64,000 nucleotides of DNA from Mycolicibacterium pulveris (GTDB lineage Bacteria; Actinomycetota; Actinomycetes; Mycobacteriales; Mycobacteriaceae): positions 3,534,001 through 3,598,000 of the forward strand of contig NZ_AP022599.1 in assembly GCF_010725725.1 (NCBI RefSeq). Reading direction: 5' to 3'. The notes under the pieces were generated by a model, which did not search any database, was not told the origin of the DNA, and saw only the letters and a list, made by a program, of their open reading frames with translations. Both the position numbers and the translations under genes were made by a program. Shown here piece by piece: positions 1-6,955 of this stretch. Numbering within the stretch: the stretch's first letter is position 1; every line of letters starts with the position of its first letter.

Positions 1-1
1 C

Positions 2-379
2 GAGTCCACCGACTCGCTGCTGCGCTTCGCCATGCGCGCCGACGGGATACTCACCGGCCTTGCCGGTATCGCGGCGCTTCCGCTCGCCCGCCGGCTCGCC
101 GACATCTCCGGCACCACAACCGCATTCGAGTACGCGATGGGCGCGTTCTTCATCGCCTACGGGGTGTTGGTGCTCGGGCTCGCGGCGCTGCCGTCGGTGC
201 GCGCCGCCGGCATGGCGGTGATCATCGCCAATGTGGTCTACACGGTCGCCGCGGTGGTGTTCGTCCTGGCCGGCGTGTTCCCGCTGACCACGATCGGGGT
301 GGTGCTGACGCTGGCCACCGGCGCCTACACGCTGGTGTTCGCCGAACTGCAGTACCAGGGCTGGCGCCGCATCGGGTAG
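2..379 (+). CDS. Four-helix membrane protein, 5' end outside window
   Basis: The reading frame is open from the first bases of the window and ends at a TAG at 377-379. An internal ATG at 32 exists, but the upstream in-frame residues (ESTDSLLRFA) look like genuine protein, so the start probably lies outside the window. The visible 126 residues contain about four hydrophobic helices, roughly residues 14-30, 43-65, 70-93 and 97-115, with few charged residues. It is probably a small inner-membrane protein of unknown role. It converges on coaA, with a hairpin repeat between the two stops. I do not recognise the family. Confidence 0.6.
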   Translation, partial: ESTDSLLRFAMRADGILTGLAGIAALPLARRLADISGTTTAFEYAMGAFFIAYGVLVLGLAALPSVRAAGMAVIIANVVYTVAAVVFVLAGVFPLTTIGVVLTLATGAYTLVFAELQYQGWRRIG

Positions 380-389
380 TTCTTTTCGC

Positions 390-447
390 CGAGCAGACGT
401 GAAAACCCCCAAAAAGTACCACTTTTGGGGGTTTTCACGTCTGCTCG
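390..447. repeat. Family A perfect hairpin between convergent genes
   Basis: Two perfect 25-bp arms (390-414 and 423-447) flank an 8-nt loop. The left arm begins CGAGCAGACGTGAAAACCCC and runs on into A-rich sequence, so each strand would read as a GC stem followed by T-rich sequence. It sits between the stops of the membrane-protein gene and coaA and could terminate transcription in both directions. A second member with the same outer bases lies at 35316-35375. Confidence 0.85.
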
Positions 448-463
448 CGCCGGCGTGGGAATG

Positions 464-1402
464 CTACAGCTTGCGCAGCCGCAGCCGGTTGATCGAATGG
501 TCGGCGTCCTTGCGCAACACCAGCGTGGCCCGCGGCCGGCTCGGCAGGATGTTCTCGATCAGGTTGGGCCGGTTGATGGAATGCCAGATGTCGCGGGCGG
601 CGAACACGGCCTGGTCGTCGGTCAGCGTCGCGTAATGGTGGAAGTGCGAGGCGGGGTTGGCGAACGCCGTCGAGCGCAGGCCGAGAAACCTGTTGATGTA
701 CCACTGTTCGATGTCCTCGATGCGGGCGTCGACGTACACCGAGAAGTCGAACAGGTCCGACACCATCAGCGTCGGCCCGGTCTGCAACACGTTCAGCCCC
801 TCCAAAATGAGGATGTCAGGATGGCGAACCACCTGCTTCTCGCCCGGCACGATGTCGTACAGCAGGTGTGAGTAGACCGGCGCGCACACCTCGTCGGCGC
901 CCGACTTCACCGAGGTGACGAACCGCATCAACGCTCGGCGATCGTAGCTTTCCGGAAACCCTTTGCGGCCCATGAGGTTTCGACGGACCAGCTCGGCGTT
1001 GGGGTAGAGGAACCCGTCGGTGGTGACCAGGTCGACCCGCGGGTGGTGTTCCCAGCGGGCCAGAAGTGCCTGCAGCACACGGGCGGTGGTGGACTTGCCG
1101 ACGGCGACGCTGCCCGCCACGCCGATGATGAACGGCACCGGGCGGTCCGGGTTCTGCTGCGGCTCACCGAGGAACTCCGCGGTGGCCTCGAACAACCGCT
1201 GCCTGGCGGCGACCTGCAGATGGATCAACCGCGCGAGCGGCAGGTAGACCTCCTCGACCTCGAGCAGGTCGATCTTCTCGCCGAGGCCCCGCAGTTTCTG
1301 CAGTTCTTCCTCGGTGAGCTTCAACGGCGTCGACATGCGCAACGCACGCCACTGACTTCTATCGAACTCCACGTAAGGGCTGGGTTCGCTCAGCCGCGCC
1401 AT
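464..1402 (-). CDS. coaA: Type I pantothenate kinase CoaA
   Basis: A 312-aa protein, the length I recall for M. tuberculosis CoaA, with near-identical sequence along most of its length. It phosphorylates pantothenate with ATP, the first committed step of coenzyme A synthesis, in the cytosol. The P-loop [12 protein letters not shown] is at residues 94-105 (catalytic K103), followed by the conserved TTDGFLYPN and LEGLNVLQ segments of the bacterial PanK-I fold. The ATG at 1402 gives the expected N-terminus [15 protein letters not shown]. Only 30 bp separate it from the divergent gene at 1433. Confidence 0.97.
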   Translation of the reverse strand: MARLSEPSPYVEFDRSQWRALRMSTPLKLTEEELQKLRGLGEKIDLLEVEEVYLPLARLIHLQVAARQRLFEATAEFLGEPQQNPDRPVPFIIGVAGSVAVGKSTTARVLQALLARWEHHPRVDLVTTDGFLYPNAELVRRNLMGRKGFPESYDRRALMRFVTSVKSGADEVCAPVYSHLLYDIVPGEKQVVRHPDILILEGLNVLQTGPTLMVSDLFDFSVYVDARIEDIEQWYINRFLGLRSTAFANPASHFHHYATLTDDQAVFAARDIWHSINRPNLIENILPSRPRATLVLRKDADHSINRLRLRKL

Positions 1403-1432
1403 GCGCCCAGTGTTGCATTTAACGTTGAGGCC
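1403..1432. promoter_or_regulatory. 30-bp shared divergent promoter region
   Basis: Only 30 bp separate the coaA ATG from the ATG of the plus-strand gene at 1433. On the plus strand TAACGT (1420-1425) fits the mycobacterial -10 pattern TANNNT, and it is 7 nt from the ATG, the spacing expected for a leaderless transcript. The coaA -10 is less clear (AACACT at 1414-1409 on the minus strand). The spacing implies that one or both mRNAs lack a 5' UTR. Confidence 0.45.
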
Positions 1433-2638
1433 ATGGGCGCCAGCACCTCATTTTCGATCGTCCGGGAGTACCTGCTGCTCGGTTTGCGCTTCGACCGCGT
1501 GGAAGAGGGATACGTCGACGCGTTCACCGGCGACCCCGAGTTGCGCCGCGTCGTGGCGGCCGAACCGCAGCCCGACCCGGTTGAGCTGGCCCGCCAGGCC
1601 GAGCGGCTGCTGGCCAAACTGCCTGCTGGGTTGGAACCGGCCCGTGCCGATTTCGTCGCCGCCCACCTGCGCGCGCTCGCCTGCGCCGGACGCAAGTTGG
1701 CCGGCGAGGACGTCGGGTTCGTCGACGAGGTCGAGGCCTATTTCGACGTGCGCATCAGCAAGGGCGACCCGGAGCGCTATCGGCAGGCGCACCGGCAGCT
1801 CGATGAGGCGCTGGGCGGCGACGGGCCGCTTGCCGACCGGATGCAGGCCTACCGCGCCGGCGAGGAGATCCCGCCCGAGCGCCTCGAGGAGTGCATACAC
1901 GCGTTCTCCAGCGCACTTCGTGATCGCGTGCGCGCCGAGTATCCGCTGCCAGAGACCGAGACCATCACGTACGAGGTGGTGACCGACAAGCCGTGGTCGG
2001 GGTTCAACTACTACCTGGGCGACTACCGCTCCACCGTCGCCGTCAACGCCGACCTCAAGCAGCAGATGTCCAACCTGCCCCGGCTGGTCGCGCACGAGTC
2101 CTATCCCGGCCACCACACCGAGCACTGCCGCAAGGAGGCCGGCCTGGTCGAGGGCAAGGACCAGCAGGAACAGACGATCTTCCTCGTCAACACCCCGCAG
2201 TGCCTGATGGCCGAGGGCCTGGCCGACCTGGCGCTTTACGCGGTGGTCGGGCCGGACTGGGGACCGTGGGCCGCCGAGATCTACGCCGACCTGGGGTTGC
2301 GGTTCGACGGCGAGCGCGCGCAGGCGGTGACGGATGCGACGGCCGCGCTGGCTGACGTGCGCCAGGACGCGGCGTTGATGCTGCACGACGAACACCGCGA
2401 CGTCGACGACGTCGTCGAGTTCCTCGAGCAATGGCTGCTGGTCGACGACGACCGGGCCCGCCAGATGCTGCGGTTCTTGTCGTCGCCGCTGTGGCGGGCC
2501 TACACCAGCACGTACGTCGAGGGTTACCGGTTGCTGCGCGGCTGGCTCGACGACCGCCCGGCCGGCGTCGGGCTGACCGAGCGGTTCGCCAGGCTGCTGG
2601 ACGAACCGTTGATCCCGTCGGCGTTGCGGACCGCCTGA
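1433..2638 (+). CDS. DUF885-family putative zinc peptidase
   Basis: A 401-aa protein with the DUF885 hallmark HESYPGHH at residues 221-228, an HExxxxHH-like metal-binding arrangement shared with zinc carboxypeptidase-like enzymes. The C-terminal part contains a conserved alpha-helical domain ([17 protein letters not shown] style segment around residues 245-275). No signal peptide is visible, so it is probably cytosolic. The ATG at 1433 was chosen over longer in-frame extensions because those would overlap coaA on the opposite strand. Substrate is unknown. The assignment rests on the HESxPGHH motif and overall length. Confidence 0.8.
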   Translation: MGASTSFSIVREYLLLGLRFDRVEEGYVDAFTGDPELRRVVAAEPQPDPVELARQAERLLAKLPAGLEPARADFVAAHLRALACAGRKLAGEDVGFVDEVEAYFDVRISKGDPERYRQAHRQLDEALGGDGPLADRMQAYRAGEEIPPERLEECIHAFSSALRDRVRAEYPLPETETITYEVVTDKPWSGFNYYLGDYRSTVAVNADLKQQMSNLPRLVAHESYPGHHTEHCRKEAGLVEGKDQQEQTIFLVNTPQCLMAEGLADLALYAVVGPDWGPWAAEIYADLGLRFDGERAQAVTDATAALADVRQDAALMLHDEHRDVDDVVEFLEQWLLVDDDRARQMLRFLSSPLWRAYTSTYVEGYRLLRGWLDDRPAGVGLTERFARLLDEPLIPSALRTA

Positions 2639-2647
2639 CTTTCTCCC

Positions 2648-2709
2648 GCCGAACGTGGGTTACCCGCACGCCTTCGGCGCATGTGGCGTGCGTTAATCCC
2701 ACACTCGGC
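2648..2709. repeat. Family B imperfect hairpin, copy 1
   Basis: The left arm 2648-2671 contains the core GAACGTGGGTTACCCGCACG. The right arm 2686-2709 pairs with it at 18 of 24 positions. It lies between the DUF885 gene and glyA, both on the plus strand. The left arm is identical to those at 28770 and 59416, whereas the right arm has drifted (it contains CCCACACTCGGC). Confidence 0.75.
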
Positions 2710-2739
2710 GGCCTGAGGCGCCCGACTAGGCTGGACCCC

Positions 2740-4203
2740 ATGACTGCAGACCCCGCGACCACCCACGGTGCTGCTCCCGGTGCGGAGTACGCCGAGACTG
2801 CCAGCCAGGCCTACCGGGCAGCGCTGCAGGTGATCGAGTCCGTCGAGCCGCGCATCGCCGCCGCGACCCGCAAAGAGCTTGCCGACCAACGAGATTCGCT
2901 CAAGCTGATCGCCAGTGAGAATTACGCGTCTCCCGCGGTGCTGCTGACGATGGGCAGCTGGCTGTCGGACAAGTACGCCGAGGGCACGATCGGGCACCGC
3001 TTCTACGCGGGTTGCCAGAACGTCGACACCGTCGAGAGCGTCGCCGCCGAGCATGCCCGCGAGCTGTTCGGCGCGCCGTATGCATACGTCCAGCCGCACT
3101 CGGGGATCGACGCGAACCTGGTCGCGTTCTGGGCCATCCTGGCCACCCGGGTCGAGGCGCCGGCCCTGGCCGAGTTCGGCGTCAAACACGTCAACGATCT
3201 GTCCGAACCGGACTGGGAGAAGCTGCGCAACAAGCTCGGTAACCAGCGGCTGCTCGGGATGTCACTGGACGCCGGTGGCCATCTCACGCACGGGTTCCGG
3301 CCGAACATCTCCGGCAAGATGTTTCACCAGCGCAGCTACGGCACCGACCCGAACACCGGCTTCCTCGACTACGGCGCCGTGGCCAAGGCCGCCCGCGAAT
3401 TCAAGCCGCTGATCATCGTCGCCGGCTACTCGGCGTATCCGCGGCGGGTCAACTTCGCCACGATGCGCGAGATCGCCGACGAGGTCGGCGCGACGCTGAT
3501 GGTCGACATGGCGCACTTCGCGGGCTTGGTTGCGGGCAAGGTGTTCACCGGCGACGAGGACCCGGTGCCGCACGCCCACGTCACCACCACGACGACGCAT
3601 AAGTCGCTGCGCGGGCCGCGCGGCGGGATGGTGCTCGCCCAGCCGGAGTACTCCGACGCCGTCGACAAGGGCTGCCCGATGGTGCTGGGCGGCCCGCTTT
3701 CGCACGTGATGGCGGCCAAGGCCGTCGCGCTGGCCGAGGCGCGCCAACCCGCCTTCCAGGCGTACGCGCAGCGCGTCGCCGACAACGCCCAAGCCCTGGC
3801 CGACGGGTTCCTCAAGCGCGATGCGGGCCTGGTCACCGGAGGCACCGACAACCACATCGTGCTGCTCGACGTCACCTCGTTCGGCCTGACCGGTAGGCAG
3901 GCCGAGTCGGCGCTGCTCGACGCGGGCATCGTCACCAACCGCAACTCCGTGCCCGCGGACCCGAACGGGGCCTGGTACACCAGCGGGATCCGGCTGGGCA
4001 CCCCCGCGCTGACCACCCGCGGATTCGGCGCCGACGACTTCGACCGGGTGGCCGAGCTCATCGTCGACGTGCTGACCAACACCACCCCGGACGGCACCTC
4101 GAAGGCCAAGTACAAGCTGGCCGACGGCACCGCCGACCGCGTGCACGCCGCCGCGGCCGAGCTGCTGAGCGCCAACCCGCTGTATCCGGGCCTGACGCTC
4201 TGA
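2740..4203 (+). CDS. glyA: Serine hydroxymethyltransferase, long form
   Basis: A PLP enzyme that interconverts serine and glycine, charging tetrahydrofolate with a one-carbon unit. At 487 aa it is about 60 residues longer than the roughly 425-aa form I recall for M. tuberculosis GlyA1. The PLP lysine is K288 in [13 protein letters not shown], and the [12 protein letters not shown] segment is present. Extra length comes from a longer N-terminus (about 35 residues) and an insertion near residues 130-170, between the PHSG and GGHLTHG motifs. The ATG at 2740 follows the family B hairpin. Function is clear, and the subclass is the unusual point. Confidence 0.93.
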   Translation: MTADPATTHGAAPGAEYAETASQAYRAALQVIESVEPRIAAATRKELADQRDSLKLIASENYASPAVLLTMGSWLSDKYAEGTIGHRFYAGCQNVDTVESVAAEHARELFGAPYAYVQPHSGIDANLVAFWAILATRVEAPALAEFGVKHVNDLSEPDWEKLRNKLGNQRLLGMSLDAGGHLTHGFRPNISGKMFHQRSYGTDPNTGFLDYGAVAKAAREFKPLIIVAGYSAYPRRVNFATMREIADEVGATLMVDMAHFAGLVAGKVFTGDEDPVPHAHVTTTTTHKSLRGPRGGMVLAQPEYSDAVDKGCPMVLGGPLSHVMAAKAVALAEARQPAFQAYAQRVADNAQALADGFLKRDAGLVTGGTDNHIVLLDVTSFGLTGRQAESALLDAGIVTNRNSVPADPNGAWYTSGIRLGTPALTTRGFGADDFDRVAELIVDVLTNTTPDGTSKAKYKLADGTADRVHAAAAELLSANPLYPGLTL

Positions 4204-4226
4204 ACACGCGCGACGCGACGTGCCGC

Positions 4227-4267
4227 GTGGGAATTTTACGATTCCCACAGACTTGAGTTACTGTAAC
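4227..4267 (+). promoter_or_regulatory. desA2 promoter with palindromic operator
   Basis: A perfect hairpin GTGGGAAT/ATTCCCAC (arms 4227-4234 and 4241-4248) is followed by the palindrome GTTACTGTAAC at 4257-4267, ending 3 nt before the desA2 ATG. TACTGT (4259-4264) inside the palindrome fits a TANNNT -10 box and predicts a transcript starting at or next to the ATG. A repressor bound there would block the -10. MadR, the acyl-CoA-responsive regulator of mycobacterial desaturases, is a possible ligand, but I cannot confirm its motif from memory. Confidence 0.55.
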
Positions 4268-4270
4268 CGC

Positions 4271-5098
4271 ATGGCACAGAAACCTGTACCTAATGCGTTG
4301 ACCGTTGAACTCGAGCCGGTCGTGCAGCAGGAGTTGCGACGCCACATCGACTCCGAAGACCTCTGGTACGCGCACGACTATGTGCCGTTCGACCAGGGCG
4401 AGAACTTCGCCTTCCTCGGCGGCAGGGACTGGGATCCCTCGCAGGTGACGCTGCCCAAACACGTCACCGACGCACTGGAAATCCTGCTGATCACCAAGGA
4501 CAACTTGGCCAGCTTCCACCGTGAGTTCGTCTTCAGCTTCATCCTCGAGGAGAAGTGGGGCCGCTGGATCGGCCGGTGGACTGCCGAGGAGCACCTGCAC
4601 GCGATCGCGCTGCGCAACTATCTCGTCGTCACCCGCGAGATCGATCCGGCTGCCAACGAGGACGTCCGCGTCGCGCACGTGATGAAGGGCTATCGTGCCG
4701 ACACCTACAGTCAGATCGAGCGGCTGGTGTTCATGGCGTTCTCCGAGCGTGCCCACGCGGTGTACTGCCGCAACCTCGAAGCGCAGATTTCCGAGCCGGT
4801 GCTCAAGAGCCTGATGGGTCGGATCGCCAGGGACGAGGAGCGCCACGAGGAGTTCTTCGCCAACCTCGTCGCACACCTGCTCAGCACCCACCGCGACGAG
4901 ACCGTCGAGGCGATCGCCAACCGCGCCGCCGAACTCCACGTCGTCGGTGCGGACATCGACGCGTTCGCCGACAAAGTCCAGCACGTCGCCGAGGTGGGCA
5001 TCTTCGGTCCCGATTCACTGCGCAAGGTCATCACCGACCGGATCGCCGCGTGGGGGCTGGCCGACGAGCCGAAGCTCAAGCAGTTCGCCGCCGCGTAA
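4271..5098 (+). CDS. desA2: Acyl-ACP desaturase DesA2
   Basis: A 275-aa soluble diiron desaturase of the acyl-ACP desaturase family, linked in mycobacteria to mycolic-acid precursor desaturation. Diiron ligand motifs ExxH are visible at E107-H110 (TAEEHLHAIAL) and E189-H192 (ARDEERHEEF). Sequence and length match remembered M. tuberculosis DesA2 closely. The start MAQKPVPNALT at 4271 was chosen because it matches that protein and sits immediately after a -10-like palindrome, so the message may be leaderless. Its stop is followed, in the same frame, by the small phoAT reading frame. Confidence 0.95.
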   Translation: MAQKPVPNALTVELEPVVQQELRRHIDSEDLWYAHDYVPFDQGENFAFLGGRDWDPSQVTLPKHVTDALEILLITKDNLASFHREFVFSFILEEKWGRWIGRWTAEEHLHAIALRNYLVVTREIDPAANEDVRVAHVMKGYRADTYSQIERLVFMAFSERAHAVYCRNLEAQISEPVLKSLMGRIARDEERHEEFFANLVAHLLSTHRDETVEAIANRAAELHVVGADIDAFADKVQHVAEVGIFGPDSLRKVITDRIAAWGLADEPKLKQFAAA

Positions 5099-5158
5099 CC
5101 CGCGGCCACGGCGCGCCTGCCGGGCGTGGACGCCGCGACGGGAGTAGCGTCGCTAGCG

Positions 5159-5293
5159 ATGGCTAGTGACGTGCTGTGCTATCCCGGCGGTACCGATCGT
5201 TTCTTCGACGAGAGGACCGGCCCCGGTCCTCGTGCCGCAGTGTCCACCGACGTGTTCGTGTGGGGCCGCGCGGGCTCGAGGAGCGCTACGTGA
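5159..5293 (+). CDS. phoAT: Putative PhoAT antitoxin partner of PhoH2
   Basis: A 44-codon ORF ([16 protein letters not shown]...) whose TGA overlaps the phoH2 GTG start by 4 nt, so translation is probably coupled. Mycobacterial phoH2 is known to be preceded by an overlapping small gene, phoAT, whose product limits PhoH2 toxicity. Position and overlap fit that pair. TAGCGT (5145-5150) is a plausible -10 for a leaderless message at the 5159 ATG. An in-frame GTG at 5126 would add 11 residues, and the frame is open back to the desA2 stop. The identity rests on context, not on a sequence match. Confidence 0.6.
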   Translation: MASDVLCYPGGTDRFFDERTGPGPRAAVSTDVFVWGRAGSRSAT

Positions 5294-6603
5294 CTGATTC
5301 GGTCGTGCGGACCTATGTGCTCGACACCTCTGTGCTGCTGTCCGATCCCTGGGCAACCATGCGGTTCGCCGAACACGAAGTCGTTGTCCCGCTGGTGGTC
5401 ATCAGCGAACTGGAGGCCAAGCGCCATCACCACGAGCTGGGTTGGTTCGCCCGTCAGGCATTGCGGATGTTCGACGATCTGCGCCTCGAACACGGGCGGC
5501 TCGATCAGCCGATTCCCGTTGGCGCCCAAGGCGGCACGCTGCACGTCGAGCTCAATCACAGCGATCCGTCGGTGCTGCCCGCCGGTTTCCGCACCGATAC
5601 CAACGACGCGCGCATCCTGACCTGCGCCGCCAACTTGGCCGCGGAAGGCAAGAAGGTCACCTTGGTCAGCAAGGACATTCCGCTGCGGGTGAAGGCCGGC
5701 GCGGTCGGGTTGTCGGCCGACGAGTACCACGCCCAGGACGTCATCACCTCCGGCTGGACGGGCATGGACGAGCTGGAAGTGACCGCCGACGACGTCGACG
5801 CGCTGTTCGCCGACGGCGAGGTCGATCTCGAAGCGGCCCGCAATCTGCCTTGCCACACCGGAATTCGGCTTCTGGGTGGCACGTCGCACGCGCTGGGCCG
5901 GGTCAACGCCGAAAAGCGGGTGCAGTTGGTGCGTGGCGACCGTGAGGCGTTCGGCCTGCGCGGCCGCTCCGCCGAGCAGCGGGTGGCGCTGGACCTGCTG
6001 CTCGACGAGTCGATCGGCATCGTCTCGCTCGGCGGCAAGGCGGGCACCGGTAAGTCCGCGCTGGCGCTGTGCGCCGGGCTGGAGGCGGTGCTGGAGCGTC
6101 GCACCCACCGCAAGGTGGTGGTGTTCCGGCCGCTGTACGCGGTCGGCGGGCAGGATCTCGGCTATCTGCCCGGCAGCGAGAGCGAGAAGATGGGTCCCTG
6201 GGCGCAGGCCGTCTTCGACACCCTCGAGGGACTGGCCAGTCCCGCGGTGCTCGACGAGGTGCTGGCGCGCGGCATGCTCGAGGTGCTGCCGCTGACCCAC
6301 ATCCGGGGCCGCTCACTGCACGACTCGTTCGTCATCGTCGACGAGGCGCAGTCGCTGGAGCGCAACGTGCTTCTCACCGTGCTGTCGCGCCTGGGTGCCG
6401 GGTCGCGGGTGGTGCTCACCCACGACGTGGCCCAGCGCGACAATCTGCGGGTGGGCCGCCACGACGGGGTGGCCGCGGTTATCGAAAAGCTCAAGGGCCA
6501 CCCGTTGTTCGCGCATATCACGCTGTTGCGCAGCGAGCGGTCACCGATCGCGGCGCTGGTCACCGAGATGCTCGAGGAGATCAGCCCCGGCGCGCTGCCC
6601 TGA
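5290..6603 (+). CDS. phoH2: PIN-PhoH fusion RNase/helicase PhoH2
   Basis: A 437-aa fusion of an N-terminal PIN endoribonuclease domain (about residues 1-145; acidic candidates D12, E40, D106 and D129) and a C-terminal PhoH ATPase. The PhoH part has Walker A GKAGTGKS at 259-266 and Walker B FVIVDEAQ ending at 364. PhoH2 proteins unwind and cleave RNA using ATP and act as the toxin of a PhoAT-PhoH2 pair. The GTG at 5290 was chosen because it overlaps the phoAT stop (GTGA) and yields [17 protein letters not shown], the usual PIN beginning. A hairpin follows the stop. Confidence 0.93.
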   Translation: MTDSVVRTYVLDTSVLLSDPWATMRFAEHEVVVPLVVISELEAKRHHHELGWFARQALRMFDDLRLEHGRLDQPIPVGAQGGTLHVELNHSDPSVLPAGFRTDTNDARILTCAANLAAEGKKVTLVSKDIPLRVKAGAVGLSADEYHAQDVITSGWTGMDELEVTADDVDALFADGEVDLEAARNLPCHTGIRLLGGTSHALGRVNAEKRVQLVRGDREAFGLRGRSAEQRVALDLLLDESIGIVSLGGKAGTGKSALALCAGLEAVLERRTHRKVVVFRPLYAVGGQDLGYLPGSESEKMGPWAQAVFDTLEGLASPAVLDEVLARGMLEVLPLTHIRGRSLHDSFVIVDEAQSLERNVLLTVLSRLGAGSRVVLTHDVAQRDNLRVGRHDGVAAVIEKLKGHPLFAHITLLRSERSPIAALVTEMLEEISPGALP

Positions 6604-6608
6604 CGCGA

Positions 6609-6653
6609 TTTGTGCGTAGTTGGTCACACTCAGCGTGACGAACTACGCCCAAA
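6609..6653. repeat. Family D hairpin downstream of phoH2
   Basis: An imperfect stem of about 19 bp with two mismatches (left 6609-6627, right 6635-6653, loop of 7 nt). The inner arms are GCGTAGTTGGTCAC and GTGACGAACTACGC. It lies between the phoH2 stop and the minus-strand ORF end at 6661. Similar hairpins are, as I recall, scattered in rapid-growing mycobacteria. Probable bidirectional terminator. Confidence 0.7.
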
Positions 6654-6660
6654 CCACCGA

Positions 6661-6876
6661 TCAGCGACGGCGGCCGCCTCGCACCAGGTACCACCCGGCG
6701 GCCGCGGCGCCGCCGAGGGCCACCACGCGGTCGGCCCGGTCCGCGCGCTGCAGGTCGAGCAGCGCCGCCAACCCCAGCGCCGCGAACCCGGTGCGCAGCG
6801 CCGGCTGACAGGTGCCGGCGGTCACCAGAGCAGAGGTGGGGGAGTTCACTGCGGCGGAGGTGTGATCGGCGAGCAC
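6661..6876 (-). CDS. Small hypothetical protein
   Basis: A 71-codon ORF with GTG at 6876, preceded by AGGAG five bases upstream (CAGGAGTACTGGTG). The product begins VLADHTSAAV and has two Ala/Leu/Gly-rich stretches (about residues 27-40 and 52-64) before a basic end, GGRRR, so it may be a small membrane-associated protein. It lies between phoH2 (convergent) and the end of the LuxR-type regulator. I do not recognise it. A longer frame to 6990 exists but lacks a good start. Confidence 0.35.
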   Translation of the reverse strand: MLADHTSAAVNSPTSALVTAGTCQPALRTGFAALGLAALLDLQRADRADRVVALGGAAAAGWYLVRGGRRR

Positions 6877-6955
6877 CAGTACTCCTGAAGCGAATCGATG
6901 AATCTGGCGTCTCGACGCTAGTTCGTCTCGGCGCGTTGGGGAATAGGTGTATCGC

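Noticed and set aside
1448..2431. A 327-codon minus-strand frame opposite the DUF885 gene
   Set aside because: No recognisable domain, and composition typical of an antisense shadow. The plus strand has the HESYPGHH motif.
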